A stretch of DNA of 28,591 nucleotides, taken from assembly GCA_900554815.1 (NCBI GenBank), contig USIO01000019.1, positions 1 through 28,591 of the forward strand. Reading direction: 5' to 3'. Within the stretch, counting starts at the first letter, position 1. Every line of letters starts with the position of its first letter. This stretch comes from an uncultured Clostridium sp. (GTDB lineage: Bacteria; Bacillota; Clostridia; TANB77; CAG-508). Made by a program: the position numbers and the translations under genes. Of the stretch, positions 1 to 8,682 are shown in pieces. The notes under the pieces were generated by a model. It saw only the letters and a program-made list of their open reading frames with translations, did no database searches and was not told the DNA's origin.

Positions 1-6
1 TTATAT

Positions 7-27
7 AAAGGTTTATGGGTAACCTTT
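7..27. repeat. short inverted repeat upstream of the relaxase gene
   Basis: AAAGGTT and AACCTTT flank a 7-base spacer, just upstream of the mob ribosome binding site. MobV-type elements often keep their transfer origin immediately before the relaxase gene, so this could be part of an oriT or a hairpin controlling mob. The window starts here, so the rest of any such site is not visible. Confidence 0.3.
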
Positions 28-61
28 TAAAAACCTAAATATATTATACAAGGAGCAATTT

Positions 62-1483
62 ATGGTACAAGAACTTGCATATTCTATTCATTTAGGTAGT
101 GATAAAAATAGATCTAAAGTAGCAAAAAAAGTTGCAAAAGGAAATGGCTCAAGTACAACATCATTTAGTAATAATGCAATTCAAAATGCACAACAATTGT
201 CAAAAGTTAATAAGCATAACTTACGAGATTATGACCATAAAACAGATGATATTCAAGTTGTATATGGTACAAATGATTTATATAAAGATGTTCAAAATCT
301 GTATCAAAAGGAATTTTTACAAGCACAATTAGAATATGATAATAAGCAAACAAGAGCAGACAGAAAAATAGGAGATTATTTTAATCATATATCAAAAGAT
401 AGTAAGCATGATTTAGCTTGTGAATTAATAATTGAACTTGGAGATATGGATTTTTGGAATGATAAAACAATGGACTATAAAAAACAAATGACAGAAGTAT
501 ATAAGGATCAAATTTATAAATTAATGGCAGTTGTACCAGATTTTAAAGTGGCAAATGCAATAGTACATTATGATGAAACATCTCCACATATGCATTTAGT
601 TGGAATACCTGTAAAAGATGGATATAAGAATGGAATGAAGAAACAAGTTGCAAAATCAAAGATATTTACAAAAGAGTCTTTAAAAACTTTACAAGATAAA
701 ATGAGAGCATATTGTATTGAAAAGTTTAATGAAGTTTATGTGCAAAAGGCAACTCTAAAGAAAAAGCAAAAGGGTAGAAATAAAGATATTCATGTTAATG
801 AAATGGATGGTTATAGAGAATTAAAAAAAGAGCAAGAGAAGAATGCAAAAAAATTAAAAGAAGCTAATAACAAGAGTGATAAGCTAAATTATAAGACAGA
901 AGAAATAAATAATATATTAGACAATTTAAAACCATCAACATTTAATAAGAATAATAAGCAAATTTCAAATGAAGATGTTGAAAAAATTAAGAATTACGCT
1001 AAAGAAGTAGAAAACACTACTAAAAGTATAAAAGGTGTAAATAATTTAAATGTTATTATTGATAATATTGAAAAGAATTATAAAGACTTAGTAAATGATA
1101 GAGATAGTTTATATTATAGTAATAACGAGAAAGATACTATTATTGCTAATTTAAAAGAAGAAATTGAATTTAAAAATAAAAAAATTAATAAATTAGAGTT
1201 GGCACTAGATAAAGTAAAAACTGAATTAAGTAGATTTAAGGACTTTTGGAGAAGATTAATTAAAAGATTTCAAATTAAAATAATGGATGAAAAATTTGAG
1301 GATATTCCAGAAGAAAAAAGAAATTATACAATAGTTGCAGAAGATTTAGAAAGAAGCGGAATATTTGATGACAATGATGCAGAAATAGTAAAAAATCCAA
1401 GAAGAAAGATACTTACTAAAGAAGAACTAAACGAAATACAGGCTAAAAAAGGGAAAAATAAGAATGATTATAATTTGAATTAA
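62..1483 (+). CDS. MobV-type relaxase / plasmid recombination (Pre/Mob) protein
   Basis: Likely relaxase that nicks a transfer origin and allows mobilisation of this element by a helper conjugation system. The 473-residue protein has an N-terminal domain of about 230 residues with the motif HYDETSPHMH at residues 169-178, matching the metal-binding HxDExxPHxH pattern of Pre/Mob relaxases. After about residue 240 it is Lys/Glu/Asn-rich and predicted coiled coil, as is common in this family. The ATG at 62 follows AAGGAG at good spacing. It is the first gene of the defence island and is followed after 9 bases by a small gene. No integrase, replication protein or conjugation gene is visible, so the element's full extent is unknown. 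The family call is firm; the MobV subgroup is inferred. Confidence 0.8.
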   Translation: MVQELAYSIHLGSDKNRSKVAKKVAKGNGSSTTSFSNNAIQNAQQLSKVNKHNLRDYDHKTDDIQVVYGTNDLYKDVQNLYQKEFLQAQLEYDNKQTRADRKIGDYFNHISKDSKHDLACELIIELGDMDFWNDKTMDYKKQMTEVYKDQIYKLMAVVPDFKVANAIVHYDETSPHMHLVGIPVKDGYKNGMKKQVAKSKIFTKESLKTLQDKMRAYCIEKFNEVYVQKATLKKKQKGRNKDIHVNEMDGYRELKKEQEKNAKKLKEANNKSDKLNYKTEEINNILDNLKPSTFNKNNKQISNEDVEKIKNYAKEVENTTKSIKGVNNLNVIIDNIEKNYKDLVNDRDSLYYSNNEKDTIIANLKEEIEFKNKKINKLELALDKVKTELSRFKDFWRRLIKRFQIKIMDEKFEDIPEEKRNYTIVAEDLERSGIFDDNDAEIVKNPRRKILTKEELNEIQAKKGKNKNDYNLN

Positions 1484-1492
1484 GGAGGGAAA

Positions 1493-1783
1493 ATGTTTAA
1501 TAGAGAAGAATATATAATAAGTTTAATAAAAGATATGAATATAATAGATAAACTTAAATTAGGAATTGCATTTTTTTCAAGTTCATATATAAATACAAAG
1601 TTTAATAAGAAAGAACTGTTTGAAAAGATGGATAATAAACTAAAAAATATTGATAAAACTTACATTATGAGTTTTTCTGGAATATACAATAATACATTGG
1701 TTATGTTTGTGATGTCAAAAGTAATGGAATTTACAAAAGAAGAACAAAACAGGATAGCTATATATTTGGTAAATAGCATTTAA
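1493..1783 (+). CDS. small hypothetical protein co-transcribed with mob
   Basis: I do not recognise this 96-residue protein. It starts at an ATG preceded by AAGGAGG, nine bases after the relaxase stop, so it is very probably translated and in the same operon. It is a mixed charged/hydrophobic soluble-looking protein with no clear signal peptide; a moderately hydrophobic patch around residues 58-76 is not convincing as a membrane segment. Its position suggests an accessory role in the mobile element. It is followed by a 226-base regulatory gap, which marks the end of this operon. Confidence 0.6.
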   Translation: MFNREEYIISLIKDMNIIDKLKLGIAFFSSSYINTKFNKKELFEKMDNKLKNIDKTYIMSFSGIYNNTLVMFVMSKVMEFTKEEQNRIAIYLVNSI

Positions 1784-1805
1784 AGTAAAAAATATAAAAA
1801 AAATC

Positions 1806-1834
1806 TTGACTTTTTTAAAAAATCTTCATATAAT
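1806..1834 (+). promoter_or_regulatory. sigma-A type promoter for the AIPR/restriction genes
   Basis: TTGACT (1806-1811), a 17-base spacer and a perfect TATAAT (1829-1834). Predicted start of transcription is near 1841, which leaves an untranslated leader of about 170 bases before the AIPR gene. Confidence 0.75.
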
Positions 1835-1835
1835 A

Positions 1836-2009
1836 AAATTGCTTGTAAGCGATTTTGCTTATTTAAGTTACCAGTATCTGATTTTATAGATGTGGAATAA
1901 AGGAAAGTAGATATTAATTAGTTAAGTGCATTATTACATATATTAAAATAAATTTAAACATTCCTTATTCTTGTTTTATAAAACAGAAATATGAAAGGAG
2001 TGTTTTTTT
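1836..2009 (+). promoter_or_regulatory. structured 5' leader ending in an SD-sequestering, terminator-like hairpin
   Basis: The leader opens with a hairpin at 1836-1855 (AAATTGCTT with AAGCGATTT). It ends with AAACATTCCTT (1956-1966) facing AAGGAGTGTTT (1995-2005), an 11-bp stem with one G-U pair. The 3' arm contains the AAGGAG ribosome binding site of the next gene. Inside is a second stem, TGTTTT (1972-1977) with AAAACA (1980-1985). Seven T residues (2003-2009) follow and run into the start codon, so the hairpin looks both like an intrinsic terminator and like a translation block. AAGGAA at 1900-1905 could pair with TTCCTT at 1961-1966 and open the structure. I match it to no known riboswitch or T-box. 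The pairing is seen; the regulatory role is inferred. Confidence 0.55.
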
Positions 2010-3191
2010 ATGGTAATTTTAAGATTTCAAGCTAAAAGCTTTAAAAAAATGGAGGATCCAACATCAAGAGAAAGTGAAAGAACAAAATATGTTTGCTATG
2101 CTCAAGCTAAAACTATACCACTTCAGTTGAATGAGTGGATGCAAACAAACCCTAGAGAGCAAAAGATGACAACTAATGTAGCTAAAAACATTAGAGAGAG
2201 TTTAATAGAAAATGAAAATTTTCATGAATTGAATAGAGGAATTGTATTATCTGTAGATAAAGTTAATTATGATAACAAAACAGGCACTGTAGAAATTCAA
2301 TTAGATGATCCACAAGTACATGGAAATATTGATGGGGGGCATACATTAAGGGCAATTTTCGAATTGAATGAAAAACAATTAATGGATGAAGAAAGATATG
2401 TTTTTATGGAGATTTTTACAGGAATAGAATCACCTGTTGAATTAGCTTCTGCTAGGAATACATCTGTTCAAGTGGATTTAAAATCAATAGAAGAATTACA
2501 GAAGAGCTTTGAAACATTAAAAGATATAATGAAGGACTTAAAATTTAGTAATAGGATTGCATATAAAATGAATGAACACTATAATGAGGATATAAATCCA
2601 ATAGATGTTAGAGAAATCTTAGCTTTAATAACAATGTTCAGTCAAACATTGTATCCTTATAAAAATATTGATGGAACACTTAATGACCAACAACCAATAC
2701 AATGTTATACAGGAAAAGAAGCAACATTAAAAAGATTTGTGAATCTAGATAAAATAGATAGAGATAAAATGCTTAATAATATGAGAAAAATTATTCCAGA
2801 TATATTTAGAATATGGGAATACATTGAAACCCAATATGCAGAATTATCAATTAAGGCTGGAAAAAGATATACTAGTAGAAAATATTCTAAATATAATGAA
2901 AGAGAAATAGTATCTAGATCTAGTTTTGAAGAAAAACCAATGCATTATATTGTACCTAAAGGAATGATATATCCAATTGTAGGAGCTTTCAGAGCCCTAA
3001 TAAAAATAGATCCCAAAACTAATGAATATAGTTGGACAAAGAATATAGATTTAATGTTAGATAAAATGTCTTCTAAACTAGTTGGTATTGTTTTAGATGA
3101 AAAAACGGATAATCCAGATGTAATAGGAAAAAATGCAAATTTATGGAGTAATTTATTTAAAGAAATTTATATTGAAGGATATTTAATATAA
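2010..3191 (+). CDS. AIPR-family (abortive infection phage resistance) protein
   Basis: This 393-residue protein resembles the AIPR family linked to abortive infection and found next to restriction systems; the biochemical activity is not known to me. Family-like features lie near residues 72-115: a NRGIVLSVD segment followed by a predicted beta region and NIDGGHT, corresponding to the 'NxG(I)..V....P.(I)(V)(N/D)G..T' core of AIPR proteins. The rest is helical, with no membrane segment. It is the first gene after a strong promoter and a structured leader whose hairpin covers its ribosome binding site, so expression may be conditional. Mrr follows after 25 bases, suggesting one operon of defence genes. 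Family assignment is from remembered motif similarity. Confidence 0.6.
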   Translation: MVILRFQAKSFKKMEDPTSRESERTKYVCYAQAKTIPLQLNEWMQTNPREQKMTTNVAKNIRESLIENENFHELNRGIVLSVDKVNYDNKTGTVEIQLDDPQVHGNIDGGHTLRAIFELNEKQLMDEERYVFMEIFTGIESPVELASARNTSVQVDLKSIEELQKSFETLKDIMKDLKFSNRIAYKMNEHYNEDINPIDVREILALITMFSQTLYPYKNIDGTLNDQQPIQCYTGKEATLKRFVNLDKIDRDKMLNNMRKIIPDIFRIWEYIETQYAELSIKAGKRYTSRKYSKYNEREIVSRSSFEEKPMHYIVPKGMIYPIVGAFRALIKIDPKTNEYSWTKNIDLMLDKMSSKLVGIVLDEKTDNPDVIGKNANLWSNLFKEIYIEGYLI

Positions 3192-3216
3192 AAATATTGA
3201 AAAAAGAGGAGAAAAA

Positions 3217-4134
3217 ATGAGTGTACCAGAATTTCAAAGTTTTATGCTTCCAATTTTAAAATTATTTGAAGATAAAAAGATACATACAATAAAGGAATGC
3301 AAAGAAATTGTAATTAAGTATTTTTCTTTAAATGAGGAAGGTATAAAAATTTTAGTACCAAGTGGTAAACAAACATTAGTTGAAAATAGAGTATATTGGT
3401 CTTTAACTTATTTAAAAAAATCTGTATTAATAGAGAGCATTAATAGAGGAGAATATAGGATAACAGATAGAGGTTTAAAGTTATTAAATACTAAACCTGA
3501 AAGAATAGATAAAAAATTATTGTCTCAATATAGAGAATACAGAATTTTTAGTAATCAAGATGAAAAAGAAGAAACATTTATAAAAACTAATGAATTACAA
3601 GCTAGTGAAGTTATTACACCAGAAGAAAATATTGACCAAATATATAAGAAGATAAATGATCAATTAGCAGAAGATTTATTAGAAATAATTCTTGAAAAAG
3701 ATGGTTATTATTTTGAAAGATTAGTTATGGATGTACTTATAAAAATGGGATATGGCAATTTTAGAAACGAAGCAAAAGAAATTACAAAAAAATCAAATGA
3801 TGGTGGTATCGATGGAATAATAAATCAAGATAAACTTGGATTAGATAAAATTTATATACAAGCGAAAAGATGGAAAGATGGGGTTGTTGGCAGACCAGAA
3901 CTTCAAAAATTTGTTGGTGCACTATCTGAAAGACAAGCAATAAAAGGTATATTCATAACTACATCAGATTTTACAAAAGAAGCGAAAGAGTATGTAGAAA
4001 AAGTATCTCAAAATATTATTTTAATAAATGGAAATATGTTATCAAAACTTATGATCGAATATAATGTAGGAGTACAGATAAATTATACATATGAAATAAA
4101 GAAAATAGATAATGACTATTTTGAAATGATCTAA
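3217..4134 (+). CDS. mrr: Mrr-type restriction endonuclease
   Basis: Probable type IV (modification-dependent) endonuclease of 305 residues. The N-terminal 95 residues match the winged-helix Mrr_N DNA-binding domain (MSVPEFQ start, ITDRGLKLL near residues 82-90). The C-terminal part is the Mrr catalytic domain: FERLV at 166-170, DGGIDG at 195-200 with the catalytic Asp, and YIQAKRW with the QxK pair at 215-217, followed by the conserved pattern for a PD-(D/E)xK fold ending in a GIFITTSDF strand. The ATG follows AGAGGAG. It lies between the AIPR gene and the DpnII-type set. Because Mrr enzymes attack modified DNA, it must tolerate the GATC adenine methylation made by its neighbours. Confidence 0.8.
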   Translation: MSVPEFQSFMLPILKLFEDKKIHTIKECKEIVIKYFSLNEEGIKILVPSGKQTLVENRVYWSLTYLKKSVLIESINRGEYRITDRGLKLLNTKPERIDKKLLSQYREYRIFSNQDEKEETFIKTNELQASEVITPEENIDQIYKKINDQLAEDLLEIILEKDGYYFERLVMDVLIKMGYGNFRNEAKEITKKSNDGGIDGIINQDKLGLDKIYIQAKRWKDGVVGRPELQKFVGALSERQAIKGIFITTSDFTKEAKEYVEKVSQNIILINGNMLSKLMIEYNVGVQINYTYEIKKIDNDYFEMI

Positions 4135-4210
4135 TGTTAAAACAATAATAATATATTGGTTAAACAGATTAAAATATGATATGGTTGTTATTGAGAATTG
4201 GAGGAGCAAA

Positions 4211-5158
4211 ATGGAGTTAATAAGACCTTTTGTAAAATGGGCTGGAGGAAAAGGCGGATTAATTTCACAGTTAAAAAACTTTTACCCATTTGATTTAGAG
4301 AATGGAGTTATAGAGAAATATGTAGAACCATTTATAGGCGGTGGCGCAGTTTTAATAGATATATTACAAAAATATGATGTAAAAGAAGCTTATGCATTTG
4401 ATATAAATAAAGACTTAATAAATTGTTATAATGTAATAAAAAACAATGTAGAAGATTTAATTGAAGAATTAGATAAAAAAGAAAAAGAATTTTTAAAATT
4501 AGAAACAGACGATAGAACAGCTTATTTTTATGATATAAGAAATAAATACAATTCTTATAAACTAGAAAAAGTAATTGATGTAAAAAGAGCTTCTGAATTT
4601 ATATTCTTGAATAGGACATGTTTTAACGGTTTATATAGAGTTAATAAAAGTGGAAAATTTAATGTACCTTGTGGTAAATATAAAAATCCTACAATATGTG
4701 ATTCTAAAAATTTAAGAAACTTGTCTAAACTAATTCAAAATGTAATATTTGAATATGGTGATTACAAAAAGAGCAGTGAATATGTTGATGATAAAACATT
4801 TGTATATTTTGATCCACCATATAGACCTTTATCTATTACATCTGGATTTACTTCATATACAAAAGAAGACTTTAATGATGAAAATCAAAAAGAGCTTGCT
4901 AAATATTATTGTGAATTAAATAATAAAAAAGCAAAATTAATGTTAAGTAATTCAAATCCTAAAAATACAAACAAAGAAGATACATTTTTTGAAGATATTT
5001 ACAAAGGATTTAATATAAATGAAGTTTCAGCAAAGAGAATGATAAATTCAAACAGTAAAGGAAGAGGAGAAATTTCAGAATTACTTATAACAAATTACAA
5101 GGAGACAATAGAATGTACAGAGGAAAATTCTATTATGAAGATGGTAGCTTCAAATTAA
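4211..5158 (+). CDS. dpnM: DNA adenine methylase, DpnM/Dam type (GATC)
   Basis: N6-adenine methyltransferase of the D12 class (Dam, DpnM), 315 residues from the chosen start. The AdoMet-binding motif WAGGKGG lies at residues 10-16, YVEPFIGGGA follows, and the catalytic DPPY is at 201-204. The ATG at 4211 is chosen over an upstream ATG at 4181 because it follows TTGGAGGAG at ideal spacing and gives the normal MELIRPFVKWAGGK start. The gene overlaps the next methylase by 46 bases. Order and identity of the next two genes match the DpnII system, in which this enzyme methylates double-stranded GATC and protects the host. No anomalies were seen. Confidence 0.88.
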   Translation: MELIRPFVKWAGGKGGLISQLKNFYPFDLENGVIEKYVEPFIGGGAVLIDILQKYDVKEAYAFDINKDLINCYNVIKNNVEDLIEELDKKEKEFLKLETDDRTAYFYDIRNKYNSYKLEKVIDVKRASEFIFLNRTCFNGLYRVNKSGKFNVPCGKYKNPTICDSKNLRNLSKLIQNVIFEYGDYKKSSEYVDDKTFVYFDPPYRPLSITSGFTSYTKEDFNDENQKELAKYYCELNNKKAKLMLSNSNPKNTNKEDTFFEDIYKGFNINEVSAKRMINSNSKGRGEISELLITNYKETIECTEENSIMKMVASN

Positions 5159-5892
5159 TTGAGAGTGATACATTTAAAACATTGAAAAAATTTGAAACTA
5201 AAATTTTTGATATGATTTTTGCTGATCCACCATATTTTTTATCAAGTAATGGAATTACTTGTAGTGGTGGAAAAATGGTTAGTGTAAATAAAGGACAGTG
5301 GGATAGAAGTTTAAGTATATCTGAAAAACATAAATTTAATAGAACTTGGATTAAAGAGTGTTATAGAATATTAAAAGATAATGGAACAATATGGATTAGT
5401 GGAACTTTACACAATATCTATTCGATAGGAATGGCTCTTGAAGAAGAAGGATTTAAAATTATAAACAATATAACTTGGCAAAAGACTAATCCTCCACCTA
5501 ATTTAGCTTGTAAAACTTTTACACATTCAACAGAAACAATTTTGTGGGCAAGAAAAGATTTGAAGAATGTAAAATATACATTTAATTATGATGTAATGAA
5601 ACAAATGAATGGTAATAAACAAATGAAAGATGTTTGGACAACTTCTATAACAAAACCATCAGAAAAAAAGCAAGGAAAACATCCAACACAAAAACCTTTG
5701 GAACTTTTAGAAAGAATAATTTTAGCATCGACTAATGAAAATGATTTAATTTTAGATCCTTTTTGTGGTAGTAGTACAACTGGAATAGCGGCAAATAAAT
5801 TAAATAGAAGATACATAGGAATAGATAATTCAAAAGATTATTTAGATTTATCGATAAGAAGATATGAAGAATTAAAGGAGGATTTATTATGA
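5113..5892 (+). CDS. dpnA: second DNA adenine methylase, DpnA type
   Basis: N4/N6-class DNA methyltransferase of 259 residues with the catalytic motif ADPPY at 37-41 and, near the C-terminus, HPTQKP followed by DPFCGSSTTG, the AdoMet motif of the beta-type order. In the DpnII system DpnA also methylates single-stranded DNA, which protects incoming plasmid or transferred DNA; that is known of the family and inferred here. AAGGAGA precedes the ATG at 5113, inside the end of dpnM. Its stop overlaps the nuclease start (ATGA), so methylation and cutting are translationally coupled. Confidence 0.85.
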   Translation: MYRGKFYYEDGSFKLIESDTFKTLKKFETKIFDMIFADPPYFLSSNGITCSGGKMVSVNKGQWDRSLSISEKHKFNRTWIKECYRILKDNGTIWISGTLHNIYSIGMALEEEGFKIINNITWQKTNPPPNLACKTFTHSTETILWARKDLKNVKYTFNYDVMKQMNGNKQMKDVWTTSITKPSEKKQGKHPTQKPLELLERIILASTNENDLILDPFCGSSTTGIAANKLNRRYIGIDNSKDYLDLSIRRYEELKEDLL

Positions 5893-6752
5893 AAAGAGAT
5901 TTTGCACAATGGCTACTAACTTTTACAGATAGTATTGCAAATTATAAATATTACATAGATTTTGAAACGATATATAAGAATGCTGAAATATATAAAATAG
6001 AACTAAATATGTTAAATTCTTTAATTGGAAGTAAAAATATAGAAAAAGAATTTGAAGATTTAGTAAAAAAATATCCTGAAGTTTTAAAATGTATACCTAT
6101 ATTATTAGCAGTCAGACAGTATGAAATAATTGTTTTGGATGATGATGGAAATAAATTTGAATATAATTTTAAGAAAATGAATTACAATATAGAGCAATAT
6201 AAAGTGTTTATGCGAGAAACAGGTTTATTTGAATTATTAGAAAATCATCTAGTAAATAATTTATATGATTATGTTTTAGGTGTTGAATCTGGTCTAAATT
6301 CCAATGCTAGAAAAAATCGTGGTGGACATTTAATGGAAAATTTAGTTGAAAAATTTATTCAAAAAGCAGGTTTTAAGAAGAATGAAACATATTTTAAAGA
6401 AATGTACTTACAGGATATAGAAAATAAATGGAAACTAGATATGTCTTTTATAAGTAATAAAAATCAAGCAACTAAACGATTTGATTATGTAATAAAAACT
6501 GATAATTGTATTTATGGGATAGAAACTAACTTTTATGCTGCTGGTGGTTCAAAACTTAATGAAACAGCAAGAAGTTATAAAATGATAGCAGAAGAGGCAG
6601 ATAAGGTTGTAGGATTTGAATTTGTATGGTTTACAGATGGAATGGGATGGATATCAGCTAGAAATAACTTAAGAGAAACATTTGATAGTATGGATAATAT
6701 TTATAATATTCATGATATGAAGAATGGAATAATGAAAGAAATATTTAAATAG
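5889..6752 (+). CDS. dpnB: type II restriction endonuclease, DpnII family
   Basis: Restriction enzyme expected to cut unmethylated GATC, 287 residues, similar in length to DpnII/MboI. Segments recalling the family are the N-terminal FAQWLLTFTDSIANY, the RGGHLMENLVEKF helix near 140-152 and GIETNFYAAGGSKLNE near 211-226; the family's nuclease core lies around these (Asp and ExN/ExK-like residues). Start overlaps the dpnA stop by 4 bases with AAGGAGG in front. With dpnM and dpnA this is a complete M-M-R cassette in the canonical order. The assignment rests on both sequence and context. Confidence 0.85.
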   Translation: MKRDFAQWLLTFTDSIANYKYYIDFETIYKNAEIYKIELNMLNSLIGSKNIEKEFEDLVKKYPEVLKCIPILLAVRQYEIIVLDDDGNKFEYNFKKMNYNIEQYKVFMRETGLFELLENHLVNNLYDYVLGVESGLNSNARKNRGGHLMENLVEKFIQKAGFKKNETYFKEMYLQDIENKWKLDMSFISNKNQATKRFDYVIKTDNCIYGIETNFYAAGGSKLNETARSYKMIAEEADKVVGFEFVWFTDGMGWISARNNLRETFDSMDNIYNIHDMKNGIMKEIFK

Positions 6753-6764
6753 GAAGTGATTATT

Positions 6765-7568
6765 ATGCCGTTAAGAAATATTTTATATGTGGATATAAAT
6801 GCATTAGATAATTATATTTCTCAGATTGATGGTTATACATATGAAGAAGAAACCATTGTGGAAAGTAGTTCAAATATAAAAGATGGAAAGATAGGAGTTG
6901 GTATTTCAAAAGTATCTGCTGAAGGAAAAGCAGGAAAAGAAAGAGCAGAAACACATACACGAAATGCAAAAGTTACAGATGCTAGTAAATTAGATAAAGT
7001 AATTAAGTATTTAAGAAAAGATAATGAGCTGAAATTTTTTGAGGGGTTAAATGAAAATGAATGGGCTGAGTTATATAGAGAAGATTTTATTGAAGCTCTG
7101 GTCACACCAAGATTTTCGAAACTAGGAGAACTATCATTAGTTGCTAAAAAATTACAAGAATTATCAAATAACTTTCAAGAATTTTTTGATACACCTATTA
7201 TAGATAAAAAAAGTGAGAAAGCAATATCAGGACTAAGGAAAATTGGCAATATAAATTCAAATAGATTAACTTGTGTATTTGAATTTGAAGATAAGAATTA
7301 TCCATTAGTTGCTTATTTAAATGAAAATAATTTATTAATTCCTAAAGAGAATTTTAACAATCAAGTTACAATTTTATGCAAAATTCAAAAAAAAATTTAT
7401 AAAGGAGAGAAAATTGAACTAGATGAGGTTTTTGAAGACTTTAAATCATTAAAATTAAATAGAGAACAGAGAAGAAAAATGCCTCAAAATTTATCAAATC
7501 CAAATGAAATAAAAGATGTAGTAAAAGGACCTGCTTTAGTAGTCATACCAGTTGCTATTTATCAATAA
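6765..7568 (+). CDS. uncharacterised protein, possibly DUF6414-like, in the defence island
   Basis: A 267-residue soluble protein of unknown function. The N-terminus reads ILYVDINALDNYISQIDG, a pattern I associate with a group of uncharacterised Firmicutes proteins (DUF6414), but I hold this loosely. A Gly/Ser/Lys-rich stretch follows, then an alpha/beta domain, and the C-terminus is hydrophobic (ALVVIPVAIYQ). I chose the ATG at 6765 over the in-frame GTG at 6756 because AGGAAG at 6751-6756 would overlap the GTG. It starts 12 bases after the DpnII-type nuclease gene, so it is probably part of the same operon and may have a defence role. Confidence 0.55.
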   Translation: MPLRNILYVDINALDNYISQIDGYTYEEETIVESSSNIKDGKIGVGISKVSAEGKAGKERAETHTRNAKVTDASKLDKVIKYLRKDNELKFFEGLNENEWAELYREDFIEALVTPRFSKLGELSLVAKKLQELSNNFQEFFDTPIIDKKSEKAISGLRKIGNINSNRLTCVFEFEDKNYPLVAYLNENNLLIPKENFNNQVTILCKIQKKIYKGEKIELDEVFEDFKSLKLNREQRRKMPQNLSNPNEIKDVVKGPALVVIPVAIYQ

Positions 7569-7603
7569 ATATGTAATAAAAAAATAATAAAGAGAGGTTT
7601 TTT

Positions 7604-8641
7604 ATGATATTAAGAGGAAATATAAAAAAACTTATAAAAAAATCAAGAGAAGCTGCTATTTTAGCAGTTTCAAATTATAATAGCCCTCAACTGGAATTTA
7701 AAACATATTCTTATGTTGTTAATATGACGATAGCATGGACTTCTTTATTTCATGCTATATTTGAAAAAAGAGGAATAAAATATTTTTATAAAAAGAACCA
7801 AAAAAAGTTAGAATATGAAAAAGTTGATGGAGAATATAAAGCTTGGGAATTAGCTGAATGTTGTAAGGAATTTTATGGAAATATAAATTCACCAGAAAGA
7901 GCTAATCTTAATACTATAATTAAAATAAGAAATAAAGTAGAGCATAGATTTCTACCTGAGATTGATTCAAGTTTTTTTGGAGAATGTCAATCCTGTCTTT
8001 TTAATTATGAAAAATTACTAATAAAGGAATTTGGTGAAGAGCATGCAATTAATAGTAGTTTGGCTTTTGCAATTCAATTTTCGGAAGTATATGAAGATGA
8101 GCAATTAATATCAATGAAGAGTATGAAAGCAAAAGAAATATTAAACATTAAGAATTATATTGATGAATATAGAATGACATTAGATGATGAAATATTGAAT
8201 TCAATGAAATATTCATTTAGAGTTTTTTTTATACCACAACCAGCTAATCATTTTAGTTCATGTGATAAAGCAATTCAATTTATAAAAGAAAATGAAGTTA
8301 ATTCAGAAGAATATAATAAATTAAAGAAAGATATTATAATGATAAAAAATAAAAAGACACCAGTTGCAAATTTAGAACAAATAAAGCCTAGCGATGTGGT
8401 AGAAATAATTAAGAAAAAAGTAAATTTTAAATTTAATCAACCAAGACATACATTGTGTTGGAAATATTATAAAGTTAGACCCGAATCTAATTCAAAAACA
8501 CCTGAGGCAACTAATACGATTTTTTGTATATATGATGAATTACATAAAGATTATTCATATACTAAACAATGGATAGAGAAACTTTTAAAAGAATTAAGTG
8601 TAGAAGAAAATAGAATTAAGATTTTTGGAAATCTTGATTAA
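7604..8641 (+). CDS. DUF3644-family protein
   Basis: 345 residues. The N-terminal half carries the DUF3644 pattern: LIKKSREAAILAV, then FKTYSYVVNMTIAWTSLFHA and a conserved IRNKVEHRF near residues 107-115. RNxxEH-type motifs occur in HEPN-like RNase folds, which hints at a nuclease, but I cannot establish catalysis. The family commonly sits beside restriction-modification and other defence genes, as here. An AGAGAGG ribosome binding site precedes the ATG. It is the last gene of the island; a promoter begins seven bases after the stop codon. Confidence 0.7.
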   Translation: MILRGNIKKLIKKSREAAILAVSNYNSPQLEFKTYSYVVNMTIAWTSLFHAIFEKRGIKYFYKKNQKKLEYEKVDGEYKAWELAECCKEFYGNINSPERANLNTIIKIRNKVEHRFLPEIDSSFFGECQSCLFNYEKLLIKEFGEEHAINSSLAFAIQFSEVYEDEQLISMKSMKAKEILNIKNYIDEYRMTLDDEILNSMKYSFRVFFIPQPANHFSSCDKAIQFIKENEVNSEEYNKLKKDIIMIKNKKTPVANLEQIKPSDVVEIIKKKVNFKFNQPRHTLCWKYYKVRPESNSKTPEATNTIFCIYDELHKDYSYTKQWIEKLLKELSVEENRIKIFGNLD

Positions 8642-8647
8642 AAACAC

Positions 8648-8676
8648 TTGCAAAAATATTTATATTATGTTAAATT
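8648..8676 (+). promoter_or_regulatory. promoter-like site just after the defence island
   Basis: TTGCAA (8648-8653), a 17-base spacer and TAAATT (8671-8676). It would drive a short transcript ending at the terminator at 8762-8797. Confidence 0.4.
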
Positions 8677-8682
8677 ATAAAC

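Noticed and set aside
1357..1359. CGG in the relaxase gene and the other roughly 35 CGG triplets inside genes
   Set aside because: These lie across codons (for example AGC-GGA, GAC-GGA, ACG-GGG, GCG-GAA) and are not read as a CGG codon, so no shift is expected or seen.
4181..4210. Upstream ATG for the DpnM-type methylase
   Set aside because: No ribosome binding site precedes it and it adds ten non-conserved residues. The ATG at 4211 has an excellent site.
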